A stretch of 64,000 bases of DNA from Corylus avellana (lineage: Eukaryota > Streptophyta > Magnoliopsida > Fagales > Betulaceae). The stretch covers positions 22,047,009 through 22,111,008 of the forward strand of contig NC_081546.1 of NCBI RefSeq assembly GCF_901000735.1, read 5' to 3'. Both the position numbers and the translations under genes were made by a program. The notes below the pieces were generated by a model. It was not told the origin of the DNA. It ran no database searches and was given only the letters and a program-made list of their open reading frames with translations. This document shows, piece by piece, positions 45,463-57,269 of this stretch; position 1 is the first letter of the stretch, and each line of letters starts with the position of its first letter.

Positions 45463-47657
45463 GTAACTTCACTTTAGACTCCTGAATTACCACTCGATTT
45501 GACAAGTCCCCTGAACTTCAAGCTCATGCTATATCACGGGACGCAGACGTCAAGCTCGACACCCAAAAAGAAAAGATAGAAAAGTCTGGCAAAATGAAGG
45601 TGCCTAGGGAGGCGGCAGAGATGACAAATCAATCGGCGATTCGTTGCCAACGCATGGACGATGGGGTAGGGATCCTGTGGAAATAGATAGAGACCACTGC
45701 TACTCGGTTGGGCAATATGGGTGGTCCTAAAGTTCGTCACCGTCAACCAACTCCACGCTTTGTGGATGAAGATAACGTGATTGTCGTTCATAGGGAGCAA
45801 TCTGAACAACAGAGGGCACAGATGGAGGCAGAGATGCTGCGACAAGCCAACTTGACCGTTATTCGCGAGCCTCGAATTCATTAATCAAACCCATATTCGG
45901 TGGAGGAGGAAAGGGAATATGTGGATGAAGATTTTCAGGAATCTAAGTTCCTTAATGAATAGTTCAAGTATAAAGATGTTGAAGATCCTTCACAAGGATT
46001 CGTGGATTGGGATTCCCTAGCAACCTATGATTACGATGTCAGTGAGGTAGATCCGAATAAAAGACCTTTGCCATCCGACCTAGAGGAAGAGTGCGAAGAA
46101 GCTGTGTTTTCTCCTATGTTTGGCGGCCTCTACCCCGAGGAAGATGACCCATTGGAAGAGGCGTAGATTATGAAGAAGCTGACGAAGACCTTCCAAGTGA
46201 AGTGTCTAATTTTAGTGATGAACAATTATGTTGTGTTGATTTCCTTGGTGTAGACAAAATCTTGTCGGATTCTCATAACCAGGACTCTAATGAGTTTTAT
46301 GTGGATGAGGAAAATTACATGTTCACAAGGGAAACAACGGTTGACCCATTCTTGAGTATCTTCATGGCATATGAAAGGGAAAAGGAATGAGAGAGGTATA
46401 ACAAGCCCGAAATATTGCCAAGTGGTGTGTGGGGCCTTCACGACAATCACCAAGGTATGTCGATGATGAAGAGCATCATGTTTATTGTGGGGTATTTCCT
46501 TGTCTTGATTTTGAGGAAGGGCGAATGGAATAAGTTGACAAGGCACCCAAAGAACCGTGGAAAAAACCAACCGGATTTGAGGACGAATTCTCCCCAATAG
46601 GGGGAGAATGATGTAAGGTGAAAATTAAACCCTACAAACTTTAATGTTGAGGATGTAAATTCGAGGGCGAATTCTCTCCAACTTGAGGAGGATGATATAG
46701 ACCGGAAAGTTAAGGATTCCATAAAGAAGAGCGATGATTAGGGAGAAACTAGCACCTGACAAGTTCTACTAAAAATGTCATATCTAGAGTTCCAGACCTA
46801 TGATTGGAGCAATCTTTGAAGTGTTGGAAAGCGAACTCAAGGATCTACAAAGTCATGGTACACGAGAGTTTGCTAATTTCGATGTTTACTAGGTCAAAAG
46901 GACGTCCATTCGCAGCTCGTTCACAAGCCGTCCAAGCCGTCTGAACGACTAAATGTTATTTTCAGTTTTTCATTGTTTTACGCACTTTCCTTTCAGTTTT
47001 AAGAGGGTCCATCCGAACGGGGATTTGTCCCGTCCAAACGGGCTTCGTAGAATTACAATAACCGACTTTATTTCATCTTTTATTAGGTTTAAGATTTTGG
47101 GAGTCTATAAATACATGCTTATAACCTCTATAAACACAAATTTGGTTTATATATGATTTTCTTCAATAAGAATACTCATGGTTGAGTTTCTTTTGTGTTT
47201 TTTCCTTAAACCTTAGATATCATCTATTGTTTTAAGAAGCTTTTGTTGATTCATTGATAGTCTCATAATCATAGAAGTATTTATCTCGTTCCTTAATGTT
47301 GTTATTCGTTGTAACCCACTAAGTCACGTTGCATTAATACCCCAGATATTTTTTTATAAATTTCCAAATTTACCCTTAATTTCAAATTAAAAATAAATTA
47401 AAAAAAAAAAAAAGAATCACAAGGTGACCCATGGTTGGGCCACCTTATGACCATTTTTTTTTCCATTTTTTTTTTTAATAAAAAGAAAATTGAAGGGTAA
47501 TTTTGTCTTCTTAGGGGTTTTGACGGCAAAAATTGACGGAGTGGGGTAAATTGACTGTAATTGAAAGTTTAGGGGTTCAAATTGAGAGGTTTTGATGTTC
47601 GGAGGGGGGGCTTGTCAAATCACGTAATAATTCAGGGGTATAAAGTGAAGTTTTCCA
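45463..47657. mobile_element. Foldback-ended composite carrying gypsy sequence
   Basis: The left end TAACTTCACTTTAGACTCCT... CAAGTCCCCTGAACTTC (45463-45520) is matched in inverted form near 47590-47657 (CTTGTCAAATCACGTAATAA, TTCAGGGGTATAAAGTGAAG). These look like about 60 bp terminal inverted repeats of one foldback element. The interior holds a gypsy gag remnant and LTR-like sequence, so the gypsy either inserted into the foldback element or was captured by it. The same arrangement is in the right arm at about 58607-60590. Confidence 0.5.
45594..46600 (+). pseudogene. Gypsy polyprotein remnant in left arm
   Basis: The plus-strand frame, broken by stops, reads RLGNMGGPKVRHRQPTPRFV, then EREYVDEDFQESKFLNE, EDPSQGFVDWDSL and FGGLYPEEDDPLEE, and in another frame SDEQLCCVDFLGVDKILSD. 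It ends in a block reading FEDEFSPIGGE, resembling the end of gypsy polyproteins before a polypurine-like GGGGGAGAATGAT tract. This acidic, Glu/Asp-rich sequence looks like the gag-spacer region of a gypsy element joined to the pol end. No RT or integrase remains. Function beyond the TE assignment is not recognised. Confidence 0.5.
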
Positions 47658-47981
47658 TTTTTTTATATTTTTTAAACAGCACCAATGAGCTCTTTAAAAT
47701 GTACATTTAGCCAAAATTTAGAGAAGAATCTAAAAATCACATATTTATCAAGCTCTCCATCATTTCTCCAAATTAATTCTTGTTAGAATCTCTCTCCATA
47801 TTTGATGCTAATTTTTCTTTAACCATTCATTATTTTATTACTTTCATTTTTTTCTCTCTCTCTCCATATGTGAACTTGGAAGTCCTCTTTACTTTTTTTT
47901 TTTTTTTTTCTTTGGTGGTTAGTTTCAACCAACTAACAATCAATAAAAAAAATATTTAATTAAAGTACTAGAGAAGTATTT

Positions 47982-48031
47982 AAAGTCGGTGCATCAACTG
48001 TATCGTGTCCAACAATTGATGCACCGACTTT
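47982..48031. repeat. Hairpin with 18-20 bp arms, left-arm copy
   Basis: AAAGTCGGTGCATCAACTGT pairs with the following AATTGATGCACCGACTTT across a 12 nt loop. The mirrored copy at 58220-58272 has perfect 20 bp arms. AT-rich foldback-like sequence surrounds it, so it is probably the core of a small MITE. Confidence 0.75.
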
Positions 48032-48060
48032 AAATCACAACTATAAAATAAATGCTATTT

Positions 48061-48990
48061 ATTTCATTTGAAAATATAAATTAGACTCCAAAATACACCT
48101 AGTGGGGGTGAATAAGGTGTTTAATAAAAATAATGCAAAATTAAAATTGAGAAGCATGCAACAATCAATTACCAAAATATGTAAAGCAATAAATCAAAGA
48201 GACACCAATATTTTGGAAATGAAATGGAAACCTTTGAAGAACTTTTCAAAAAGAAAAACCACCTCGAGGCAACCAAACCCAGGAAATCATGCACTATAGA
48301 AGAAGGAAAAATTACAAGTTATTTACACTGATAAAACCTTTGAAGTTGAAACAAACTCGTTTAGACAAGTGACCATTCTTGTCTTCTACCTCAATAGTTC
48401 CCCTTGAGCCTATGGAAACTTCTTCTATTGATTTACCATGTCAGAACCTCTGACAGACTTCTTTGATTGTCGATGAAGAACAACTTATGAAATCACTTCA
48501 ACACTCTAAGAGAAAATAGCTCTAACGCTTTGAATCCTTAAAATTCTCTCTTAGCACAAAATAAAATGTTCCCTCTTACTTGCTTAGGAAAATCGTGCTC
48601 TGAAGAGCCATATATATAGGAAACTAAGAATTAGGTTTCTTTGCTGAATAGGAAGACCCTAATATGGAAAATCCGAGGTAGCGTTCACACAACTAACGGT
48701 CTCGTTCTAACGCAACTAGGGTTTATATGAATCGAAACTGAAATTGGAAAACCCTAAAATGGAAAGTGCCAACTTTTGTTCGGACGGTCCTAATAGCCGT
48801 TCGGACGAAGATAGGATAAGCATTCTTCTTGTGATGCCAAGTCCAAACCTATAGCGAATGGCCTTGCGAACGGGGCTCTTTAGATCTACTATGTGCATCT
48901 CCTGACAAAGGCCCAGGACCAATCCAAGACCCACCAGGGACCCGACCAAGACCCACCAAAGGCCCGATGTGTTAAGTATAAGCTTAAGTA
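48061..48990 (-). mobile_element. LTR-like unit in left arm
   Basis: Read on the minus strand it has a TATA-like CCTATATATATGGC near 48610, a transcribed-type region, and a border at CACCCCC.CTAGGTGTA near 48105 of the kind often seen at LTR ends. No coding sequence is attached. It is duplicated in the right arm at about 57270-58160. The superfamily is unclear. Confidence 0.4.
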
Positions 48991-49280
48991 TAAGTTATAC
49001 TTATACTTATAACTTATAAGTATGCATATTTATATAGGTTAATTAATATTTATATCTATATTATCATGCGGAAGATCCCAATGGATTCTGCGTCTCGGCT
49101 CAACCTAAAGTAAAGGGCACCGCAGTGCATCAGGGCAATGATCTTGGAAATGCATTTAAATGTGTTCAATTTATAGTTCATGTTTGACACCTCTAGATTT
49201 TTATTTTCACTTCTATAGCCGGATCTTCTTGCTTAGATTCTAGAGTTATTACAGCAAATGATACAATTATTTTGTTTTAG

Positions 49281-50202
49281 GTATTTGGATCAAGTGATGT
49301 TGTTGATTTTGTTCACAAATTATTGAAGATAAGATCACACCTTGCAGTTTCTTTCTAACAAGTCAATTAGTAAAGCAGCACTTTGACTTACTGTGGAACT
49401 TGAAATCTATTGTGTAATTGGTCCCATCTGATTGAGTGGACTTGTTTTTCTTTATGCTTATTTAATATCTAGCTTATTAGGTTCTAATTGTCTTCATTAG
49501 ATTCTATTTCTGTCTTCTTCAAGTCTATTTTTTCCAAGTTTAAAAAGAGGAAGAAGAGGATGAAGAAGAGTGTGTCATTATTCCCTTATTACATAATTTG
49601 TCTTCAACAGCTATGTTATGAGATGGATTAATGCCATCTGCATTGGAGATAGAAGTAATTATGAGTTTATTTTTTGGTTATTCCCATATATAATTTGATT
49701 ATAGGCTTATCTTTTCCAGTGGAAGCTATTTACTGTTCAAAACTGCTTTAAGTGGTTTGACTTGTTTCATCAGTGAGCTATCCATACTATATACATAGTT
49801 TTTCACTGTTTTGGTGGACCACAATTCAAGTGGGCATCATATGTCATGTTCTGTTTAGGAAAAACAGTATTTGGCCAACCATGTTGTTTTATTTCACAAT
49901 TGGTATAAAGAAATACTGTCTAAATTATCCTTGAAATTAGGAGCCACATAATTTAGAGGGAGGGTTTGAGAAAATGTTTCCAGGAACTGCTTACCATGCA
50001 TTGTTTCTTGTAAATAATCCATTTTTGTTAAGCTTTAACTTAAGTTATTTATGTCAATCGGTTACTTAGAAGGCTTATATTTGTTTGACAGGAGGGGTTA
50101 CCCGTCACTGCAGTATGTCGCGGTCTTATAAAGGAACTTGTTCATGAGTGGCACTGTAAAGACAACTTCGCTGCAATTGTCATTGTTTTCAGGCACACGT
50201 AA
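49281..50202 (+). pseudogene. PP2C phosphatase C-terminal exons, left-arm copy
   Basis: Two exon-like segments are visible. 49281-49328, after a TTTTAG acceptor, reads VFGSSDVVDFVHKLLK. 50092-50202, after a GACAG acceptor, reads EGLPVTAVCRGLIKELV, then HEWHCKDNFAAIVIVFRHT and a TAA stop. Together they match the last about 50 residues of a plant protein phosphatase 2C of the At1g18030 (PP2C8-like) type, covering the final metal-site Asp-Asn (KDN) block. The first exon's donor is AT instead of GT, and no upstream PP2C exon is present, so no phosphatase can be made. The fragment is embedded in the inverted repeat and duplicated at 56058-56970. Confidence 0.75.
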
Positions 50203-51274
50203 TTCCAAAGGCTCCAACTTTGCTCTAGCAGAAATTTGTTGCTAATAGCTGTTGATTGCATTAAAGTTTTGTTTCTTCTCAATTATATAAGTTCTGCAGA
50301 CATTGCTCTTGATTATATATTATTGTCAAATATTTATGATGACTTGCTCAGTTTTGCATACTCGGTAGAATCAAACTTTGGATGCTGTTGTATGAAGCAG
50401 ATGCCCCATGGTTCAAAAAGTTGAAATATCTAGTGATGTGTTTAATAGTTACATTTTTTTTTTCTCTCTTTTTATGGGTGGTGTATAAGTATAACAATCA
50501 TTTGTCTTAGAATATATATTTATATTAAGTTTATTTTCTTATAAGAATATTTCTCATTTAGGTTTGATTATAATCAAATCTTTTATATTCTCTGTGTAGG
50601 GTTTATTTGTGTTCTAGAGTTTACTTGCTTATTACTCATAATCTTTCTATAAATAAATAAAGACGTATGTAGTATTGTTTAATACATACTTTAATTCAAG
50701 ATGTAGCCATTACTTTCTATCCGATTTTGCCTATCTTTTTCATATTTTATTTCATATCATATATTTCTTCAATTTGGAACAAATCAATTAGTTGTTTCAT
50801 CTAGTACTGTTGTTGTCCTTCAGGGACCGATTGTACATTTTGTTTAGGTTGGGTATTGACCTTGAAGTAGTTTTGGATTTGGACCTATTTTGGCGTTTAA
50901 CTCAATACAACTTTAACACAAAATTCTGACTACTTTGAAAGAGCGGCATCCTTTAATTATAATTTACTCACAAAATTTCAACATGCTTTCTTCATCATTA
51001 AACCACTGATTAAGGTGTAACAACAAGCATCCAATAATCCTAATACAATTCAACCACTAATTATAAACTTAACACTAAACAAAAAGATAAAGATTAGAGT
51101 GAGATTACCCAAACCCTACCCCTTACAACCCCTTACAACCCCTTTCTTACCCAAACTAGACATTAGCCAGGTCTTTTGTTGTATCCCTTGTTGACCTGCA
51201 TTTGAAATTGCACAACTACTTCACCATCTTCACCATCCAAGAGAGTGGACCAATTGTGTGAATCATACAAATAA

Positions 51275-51565
51275 TCACAACCGCTCTCGTCCAAGTATAT
51301 ACCAACATAAGAGACCACAAGCTAATTCTATCAAAAATATTGCATGTAGAAAATTGACAACTTCATCATAAAAATGTGGCGGGGTCACCAAAATCAGTAC
51401 CCACATATAGGTAACTGTCATGGACACAATTGAGATGGTCATGACTGAAGTAAAAAACCATATAAAGATGTTGCTTGTAAGAGGAAATCCGCCGACGACC
51501 AATAGTAGGTAAAAATATGGATAGGCATAAGCAAAAACTGATCTGCCGGTGATAAGTGCTAACAT
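51275..51565 (-). pseudogene. Membrane-protein C-terminal frame, left-arm copy
   Basis: The 96-residue frame reads SVFAYAYPYFYLLLVVGGFP, SNIFIWFFTSVMTISIVSM, TYMWVLILVTPPHFYDEVV and FLHAIFLIELACGLLCWYIL. That gives three hydrophobic helices and a short basic end. The first codons (MLALIT) are complementary to the start of the adjacent TGATAAG-type LTR, so the original upstream exon was cut off by that LTR. The helix pattern and phrases such as GFPL...F.W resemble the C-terminal transmembrane part of plant ankyrin-repeat (PGG/ACD6-like) proteins, but this is a guess. The ORF may not be expressed. Confidence 0.4.
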
Positions 51566-51955
51566 ATATGTATTTTAGTCCCTTAACTTATATTTGTTAA
51601 TTCCTTAGTTTTGTTAGTTTGTGCTATTTTATTTCTTTTATGTGTTTTCTATGTTTTTGTAGGCTTTTAGAAGAAAATGAAGCACTCATGGAAAGTTCGA
51701 GCATTAAAAAGCAAATTTGGGAAAGCTAGAAGTTCTAATAGTACGATCAATCTCAGGGGACCTAGGATCGAGCGCACTACCATAGAGGTCCAGACGAGCG
51801 AGCAAGGCGTGCGCTCGTGCACACAAGGGGAGACTCGATCCCAGACATGCGATCGAGCGCACACGGCCGCGATTGAGCACACCCATGCGCTGGAGAAAAG
51901 ACAGTTGCAGCCAGACTTCTTCGGCTTCACATATTTTATATTTCCTTCAAGCCAA
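51557..51955 (+). mobile_element. LTR fragment, TGATAAG family, left arm
   Basis: Begins TGATAAGTGCTAACATATATG and shares the family layout (GTGTTTTCTATGTTTTTGTAGG). It contains GC-rich repeats of GATCGAGCGCAC-like words at 51765-51895. It is cut by the N gap at 51956. The inverted copy is at 54314-54717. Confidence 0.6.
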
Positions 51956-52055
51956 NNNNNNNNNNNNNNNNNNNNNNNNNNNNNNNNNNNNNNNNNNNNN
52001 NNNNNNNNNNNNNNNNNNNNNNNNNNNNNNNNNNNNNNNNNNNNNNNNNNNNNNN
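51956..52055. other. Assembly gap, 100 N
   Basis: Run of 100 N at the inner edge of the left inverted-repeat arm. Confidence 0.98.
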
Positions 52056-52202
52056 AATCTTCAATTCTTAGTTTATGTTGCTATTGTACGCTGTCAGAAC
52101 AATCCAAGTTCTGCCCGGTGTCATTGGGCATCATCTATAATAGGGAGTTTGCCCCCACACGTGAGGGAAAGTGTTCAAGTAATGGTTAAGTGATTAAATT
52201 TA

Positions 52203-52440
52203 CATCTTCCTATCAGCTTAAGCTTTTTGGATGAATGGTAGTTTAACAGTTTTGACTTTAGCCATGACTATCGCAGTCGTGTCCATGTCATTTACCTATA
52301 TCTTTGCCATGATTCTGGTGACCCCGTAACATATTCTAATTATATTAGGCTCATTTGACCGAAAATTACACGATATTTTGATAGGAGTGGTTATGGTTGT
52401 TCTTGTGATTCACATAGTTCACCCACTCTACTAGATAGCG
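52203..52440 (+). pseudogene. Third, diverged copy of the membrane-protein frame
   Basis: The plus strand reads FLTVLTLAMTIAVVSMSFTY, then a CATTTCAT-like run into ILVTP followed by a stop, collinear with the middle of the 96-residue frame in the arms and with the downstream noncoding ATTCACA..GT.CACTCT stretch. It is more diverged than the two arm copies are from each other and interrupted by stops. Its presence in the spacer suggests that a tandem family of this gene existed here before the inverted duplication. Confidence 0.5.
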
Positions 52441-52680
52441 AACAAGTTGTGGGATTTCATAAGGGATCCAGGTGCAGCGCTCAGTAGATTGGTCTAATGT
52501 CTAAGAGGAAAACTGTCATGATCGATCAGAAGAATTTTGATATGCTTTTGTACGTTGCTGAATTTAGCCTCAAATTTGGATGTTGTTTGATTTTTGTGGA
52601 GACTATTTTCATCTGTTATGAATTTATATGTTAGATGTGGTAATTTAGAGTTGGCAATGCAACTTAATTAAATAGATAAA
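52441..52680. other. Spacer sequence without a gene
   Basis: AT-rich; nothing recognised. Confidence 0.35.
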
Positions 52681-53160
52681 CTTATATATAGTTTTGTTCT
52701 CCCTTTTGACTTAGCCCTACTCTTCTTTCTAGTTGGATGCTCTTCAATTATCACTACAAGAAAAACGGTCTTTAGCGACTACTCAAAAGTCATCACAAAA
52801 GGCCTTAAAGTGGTCACCAATGACTATTAGCGACCAAAACTGTCGTTGCTGATACTCCGTTGTTAAAGACCCATTAGCGCCGACTCGTTAAAAGTAGTCA
52901 CTAAAATACCTTAAATAAACTTATATATAGTTTTGTTCTCCCTTTTGACTTGGTCCTACTCTTCTTTCTAGTTGGATGCTCTTCAATTATCACTACAAGA
53001 AAAATGGTATTTTACGACGACTCAAAAGTCATCACAAAAGGCCATAAAGTGGTCGCTACTGACTATTAGTGACCAAAATTGTCGTTGCTGATACTCCATT
53101 GTTAAAGACCCATTAGTGACAACTCGTTAAAATTAGTCACTAAAAATACCTCCCATGAGA
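52681..53160 (+). mobile_element. Tandemly duplicated CACTA 5' end
   Basis: CACTACAAGAAAAACGG starts at 52752 and CACTACAAGAAAAATGG at 52991, each followed by subterminal words such as AGCGACTA, AAAAGTCATCACAAAAGGCC and CATTAGCG. The preceding 70 bp (AAACTTATATATAG ... GCTCTTCAATTAT) is repeated too, so a unit of about 239 bp is present twice in tandem, including flanking DNA. CACTACAAGAAAAA is the canonical plant CACTA terminus. No matching right terminus or transposase is seen here. Confidence 0.8.
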
Positions 53161-54313
53161 TGGCTTGTCGTCGCTAATGGTAAATGCTTTTTTTTTTTGG
53201 TATCAATTATGTCCTTGTGGGCTTCAGCAGCTATTAGAAATTAATAAAGACAAAAAATTCTATTCATAGAAGAAAATCAAATACAATGTCACAAGGCCAT
53301 TGCATACTCACCCTTAATGAAGGGATACAAGTGAGAAAAAAGATTCAAAAACACCAATATTCTTTAAATATGATAAGTTCCAATATGAACAAATTTTACT
53401 GTAGTTGAGTATTGGGCACAGAACAATCAAACACATTTACAATAACCCAGTTTAGCAGGGAAAAACATATTTTTGAGTTTATACCATTTTCTCCCTTAAC
53501 GGTTACAATCATACACCTCAAGCTTTCTGCAAAGAAATTCAAACATAAAAGAAAAATAAATAGAAGAAAGCTAATCTTGCTCAACGGAAGTTTTTGAGTG
53601 CTTATTGTATTTGAACGCAAGTTAGAATCACCCAATCATTAACCAACAGTTGATAATAGATTTACAAAATGCAAGGGATTTTCAAAATAGTCACTCAATC
53701 ATCAACCAATAGTTGATAATCGATTTACAAAATGCAGTGAAGTTTACTCGTAATTTCTATGTTTCTGTTTCTATACCAATTTTCCAAAGACTTTTAAAGC
53801 ATGAACTATTTTGTAAACAAGTATATTTGTTATCTCATATTTTATTAACCATGCACAACTTAAAGGTCTTGTGGGTACTTCATTGAGAAGCATATTACAT
53901 ATAACCAAATTCTTAGATCCCCAGCCTATGCTGAACCATACACATTTCCACAACAAGCAGCAATAATTGATTAGAAGAATGTCAAAATGTGCTCAGGGGT
54001 CTATGAAGACTTTCTAAAATCAGGACAAATGCAGGTGACCAGAGAACATGTTCACAAAAGAAAGGACCATATGAGGTTTTTTTTTTTTTCTCTTCTTTTA
54101 AATATAGAAATACATTCATATATATTTTTCTATCTATTTATATATGAACGTCTTAAAAGAAGATATTTCATTGTTTCATGTAATGGTATCCAATTGGGTG
54201 GACGAAAAACGTGGCACATTAATGTTAGTGGCCACTCTGATTTCAACCGCTAGTTGTGAAGCTGCGATAAACCCACTTGGTGGCGTTTGGCCTGAAGTAC
54301 AATGACGGGTAGT
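53161..54313. other. Rest of the inverted-repeat spacer
   Basis: No gene is recognised. A near-duplicate pair, ATCAACCAACAGTTGATAATAG at about 53638 and ATCAACCAATAGTTGATAATCG at about 53701, gives a short tandem repeat. The last 130 bases lead into the right arm. Confidence 0.35.
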
Positions 54314-54717
54314 TTGGCTTGTAGGAAATATAAAATATGTGAAGCCGAAGAAGTCTGGCTGCAACTGTCTTTCCTCCAGCGCATGGGTGTGCTCAATCGC
54401 GGCCATGTGCGCTCGATCGCATGTCTGGGATCGAGTCTCCCCTTGTGTGCACGAGCGCACGCCTTGCTCGCTCGTCTGGACCTCTATGGTAGTGCGCTTG
54501 ATCGCAGGTCCCCTGAGATCGATCATACTATTAGAACTTCTAGCTTTCCCAAATTTGCTCTTTAATGCTCAAACATTACCAGAAGTGCTTCATTTTCTTC
54601 CAAAAGCCTACAAAAACATAGAAAACACATAAAAGAAATAAAATAGCACAAACTAACAAAACTAAGGAATTAACAAATATAAGTTAAGGGACTAAAATAC
54701 ATATATGTTAGTACTTA
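54314..54717 (-). mobile_element. LTR fragment, TGATAAG family, right arm
   Basis: Inverted copy of 51557-51955, ending GTTAGTACTTATCA at about 54717. Differences include TACTTATCA here against TGATAAGTGC (complement GCACTTATCA) in the left arm. Confidence 0.6.
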
Positions 54718-54995
54718 TCACCGGCAGATCAGTTTTTGCTTATGCCAATCCATATTTTTACCTACTATTGGTCGTCTGCGGATTTCCTCTTACAAGCAAC
54801 ATCTTTATATGGTTTTTTACTTTAGTCATGACCATCTCAATTGCGTCCATGATAGTTACCTATATGTGGGTACTGATTTTGGTGACCCCGCCACATTTTT
54901 ATGATGAAGTTGTCCATTTTCTACATGCAATATTTTTGATAGAATTAGCTTGTGGTCTCTTATGTTGGTATATACTTGGACGAGAGCGGTTGTGA
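54705..54995 (+). pseudogene. Membrane-protein C-terminal frame, right-arm copy
   Basis: Same 96-residue length as the left-arm copy, with about eight substitutions (for example MLVLITG, FTLVMTISIASMIVTY) and no stop. Three hydrophobic helices are retained. That both copies stay open over 96 codons may simply reflect recent duplication. The upstream half of the original gene is missing here as well. Assignment to ankyrin-repeat (PGG-type) proteins is tentative. Confidence 0.4.
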
Positions 54996-56057
54996 TTATT
55001 TGTATGATTCACACAATTGGTCCACTCTCTTGGATGGTGAAGATGGTGAAGAAGTTGTGCAATTTCAAATGCAGGTCAACAAGGGATACAGCAAAAGATC
55101 TGGCTAATGTCTAGTTTGGGTAAGAAAGGGGTTGTAAGGGGTAGGGTTTGGGTAATCTCACTCTAATCTTTATCTTTTTGTTTAGTGTTAAGTTTATAAT
55201 TAGTGCTTGAATTGTATTAGGATTATTGGATGCTTGTTGTTACACCTTAATCAGTAGTTTAACGATGAAGAAAGCATGTTGAAATTTTGTGAGTAAATTA
55301 TAATTAAAGGATGCCGCTCTTTCAAAGTAGTCAGAATTTTGTGTTAAAGTTGTATTGAGTTAAACGCCAATATAGGTCCAAATCCAAAACTACTTCAAGG
55401 TCAATACCCAACCTAAACAAAATGTACAATCGGTCCTTGAAGGACAATAACAATACTAGATGAAACAACTAATTGATTTGTTCCAAATTGAAGAAATATA
55501 TGATATGAAATAAAATATGAAAAAGATAGGCAAAATCGGATAGAAAGTAATGGCTACATCTTGAATTAAAGTATGTATTAAACAATATTACATACGTCTT
55601 TATTTATTTATAGAAAGATTATGAGTAATAAGCAAGTAAACTCTAGAACACAAATAAACCCTACACAGAGAATATAAAAGATTTGATTACAATCAAACCT
55701 AAATGAGAAATATTCTTATAAGAAAATAAACTTAATATAAATATATATTCTAAGACAAATGATTGTTATACTTATACACCACCCATAAAAAGAGAGAAAA
55801 AAAAAATGTAACTATTAAACACATCACTAGATATTTCAACTTTTTGAACCATGGGGCATCTGCTTCATACAACAGCATTCAAAGTCTGATTCTACCGAGT
55901 ATGCAAAACTGAGCAAGTCATCAAAAATATTTGACAATAATATATAATCAAGAGCAATGTCTGCAGAACTTATATAATTGAGAAGAAACAAAACTTTAAT
56001 GCAATCAATAGCAATTAGCAACAAATTTCTACTAGAGCAAAGTTGGAGCCTTTGGAA

Positions 56058-56970
56058 TTACGTGTGCTTGAAAACAATGACAATTGCAGCGAAGTTGTCT
56101 TTACAGTGCCACTCATGAACAAGTTCCTTTATAAGACCACGGCATACTGCAGTGACGGGTAACCCTTCTTGTCAAACAAATGTAAGCCTTCTAAGTAACC
56201 GATTGACATAAATAACTTGAGTTAAAGCTTAACAAAAATGGATTATTTACAAGAAACAATGCATGGTAAGCAGTTCCTGGAAACATTTTCTTAAACCCTC
56301 CCTCTAAATTATGTGGCTCCTAATTGCAAGGATAATTTAGACAGTATTTCTTTATACCAATTGTGAAATAAAACAACATGGTTGGCCAAATTCTGTTTTT
56401 CCTAAACAGAACATGACATATGATGCCCACTTGAATTGTGGTCCACCAAAACAGTGGAAAACTATGTATATAGTATGGATAGCTCACTGATGAAACAGGC
56501 CAAACCACTTAAAGCAGTTTTGAACAGTAAATGGCTTCCACTGGAAAAGACAAGCCTATATTCAAATTATATATGGGAATAACCAAAAAATAAACTCATA
56601 ATTACTTCTGTCTCCAATGCAGATGGCATTAATCCATCTCATAACATAGCTGTTGAAGACAAATTATGTAATAAGGGAATAATGGCACACTCCTCTTCTT
56701 CCTCTTTTTAAACTTGGAACAAATAGACTTGAAGAAGACAGAAATAGAATCTAATGAAGACAATTAGAACCTAATAAGCTAGATATTAAATAAGCATAAA
56801 GAAAAACAAGTCCACTCAATCAGATGGGACCAATTACACAATAGATTTCAAGTTCCACAGTAAGTCAAAGTGCTGCTTTACTAATTGACTTGTCAGAAAG
56901 AAACTGCAAGGTGTGATCTTATCTTCGATAATTTGTGAACAAAATCAACAGCATCACTTGATCCAAATAT
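56058..56970 (-). pseudogene. PP2C phosphatase C-terminal exons, right-arm copy
   Basis: Minus-strand segments 56970-56923 (IFGSSDAVDFVHKLSK) and 56168-56058 (EGLPVTAVCRGLIKELV, then WHCKDNFAAIVIVFKHT and stop) mirror the left-arm copy. This copy keeps the ancestral-looking Ala and Lys at two positions where the left arm has Val and Arg. It has lost the AG acceptor before EGLP (AA instead) as well as the GT donor of the first segment. It cannot encode a phosphatase. Confidence 0.75.
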
Positions 56971-57269
56971 CTAAAACAAAATGATTGTATCATTTGCTGT
57001 AATAACTCTAGAATCTAAGCAAGAAGATCCGGCTATAGAAGTGAAAATAAAAATCTAGAGGTGTCAAAGATGAACTATAAATTGAACACATTTAAAAGCA
57101 TTTCCAAGATCATTGCCCTGATGCACTGCGGTGCCCTTTACTTTAGGTTGAGCCGAGACCCAGAATCCATTGGGATCTTTCGTATGATAATATAGATATA
57201 AATATTAATTAACCTATATAAATATGCATACTTATAAATTATAAGTATAAGTATAATTTATACTTATGC

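Larger units (their letters stand above)
45463..51955 (+). repeat. Left arm of a 15 kb inverted repeat
   Basis: Reverse complement of 54314-60590 over essentially the whole length, with scattered substitutions and small indels (a few percent by eye in sampled stretches). It starts flush with the CACTA end at 45462 and ends flush with an N gap at 51956. It contains a gypsy remnant in foldback ends, an LTR-like unit, PP2C exons, a short membrane-protein frame and a TGATAAG-type LTR fragment. Confidence 0.93.
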
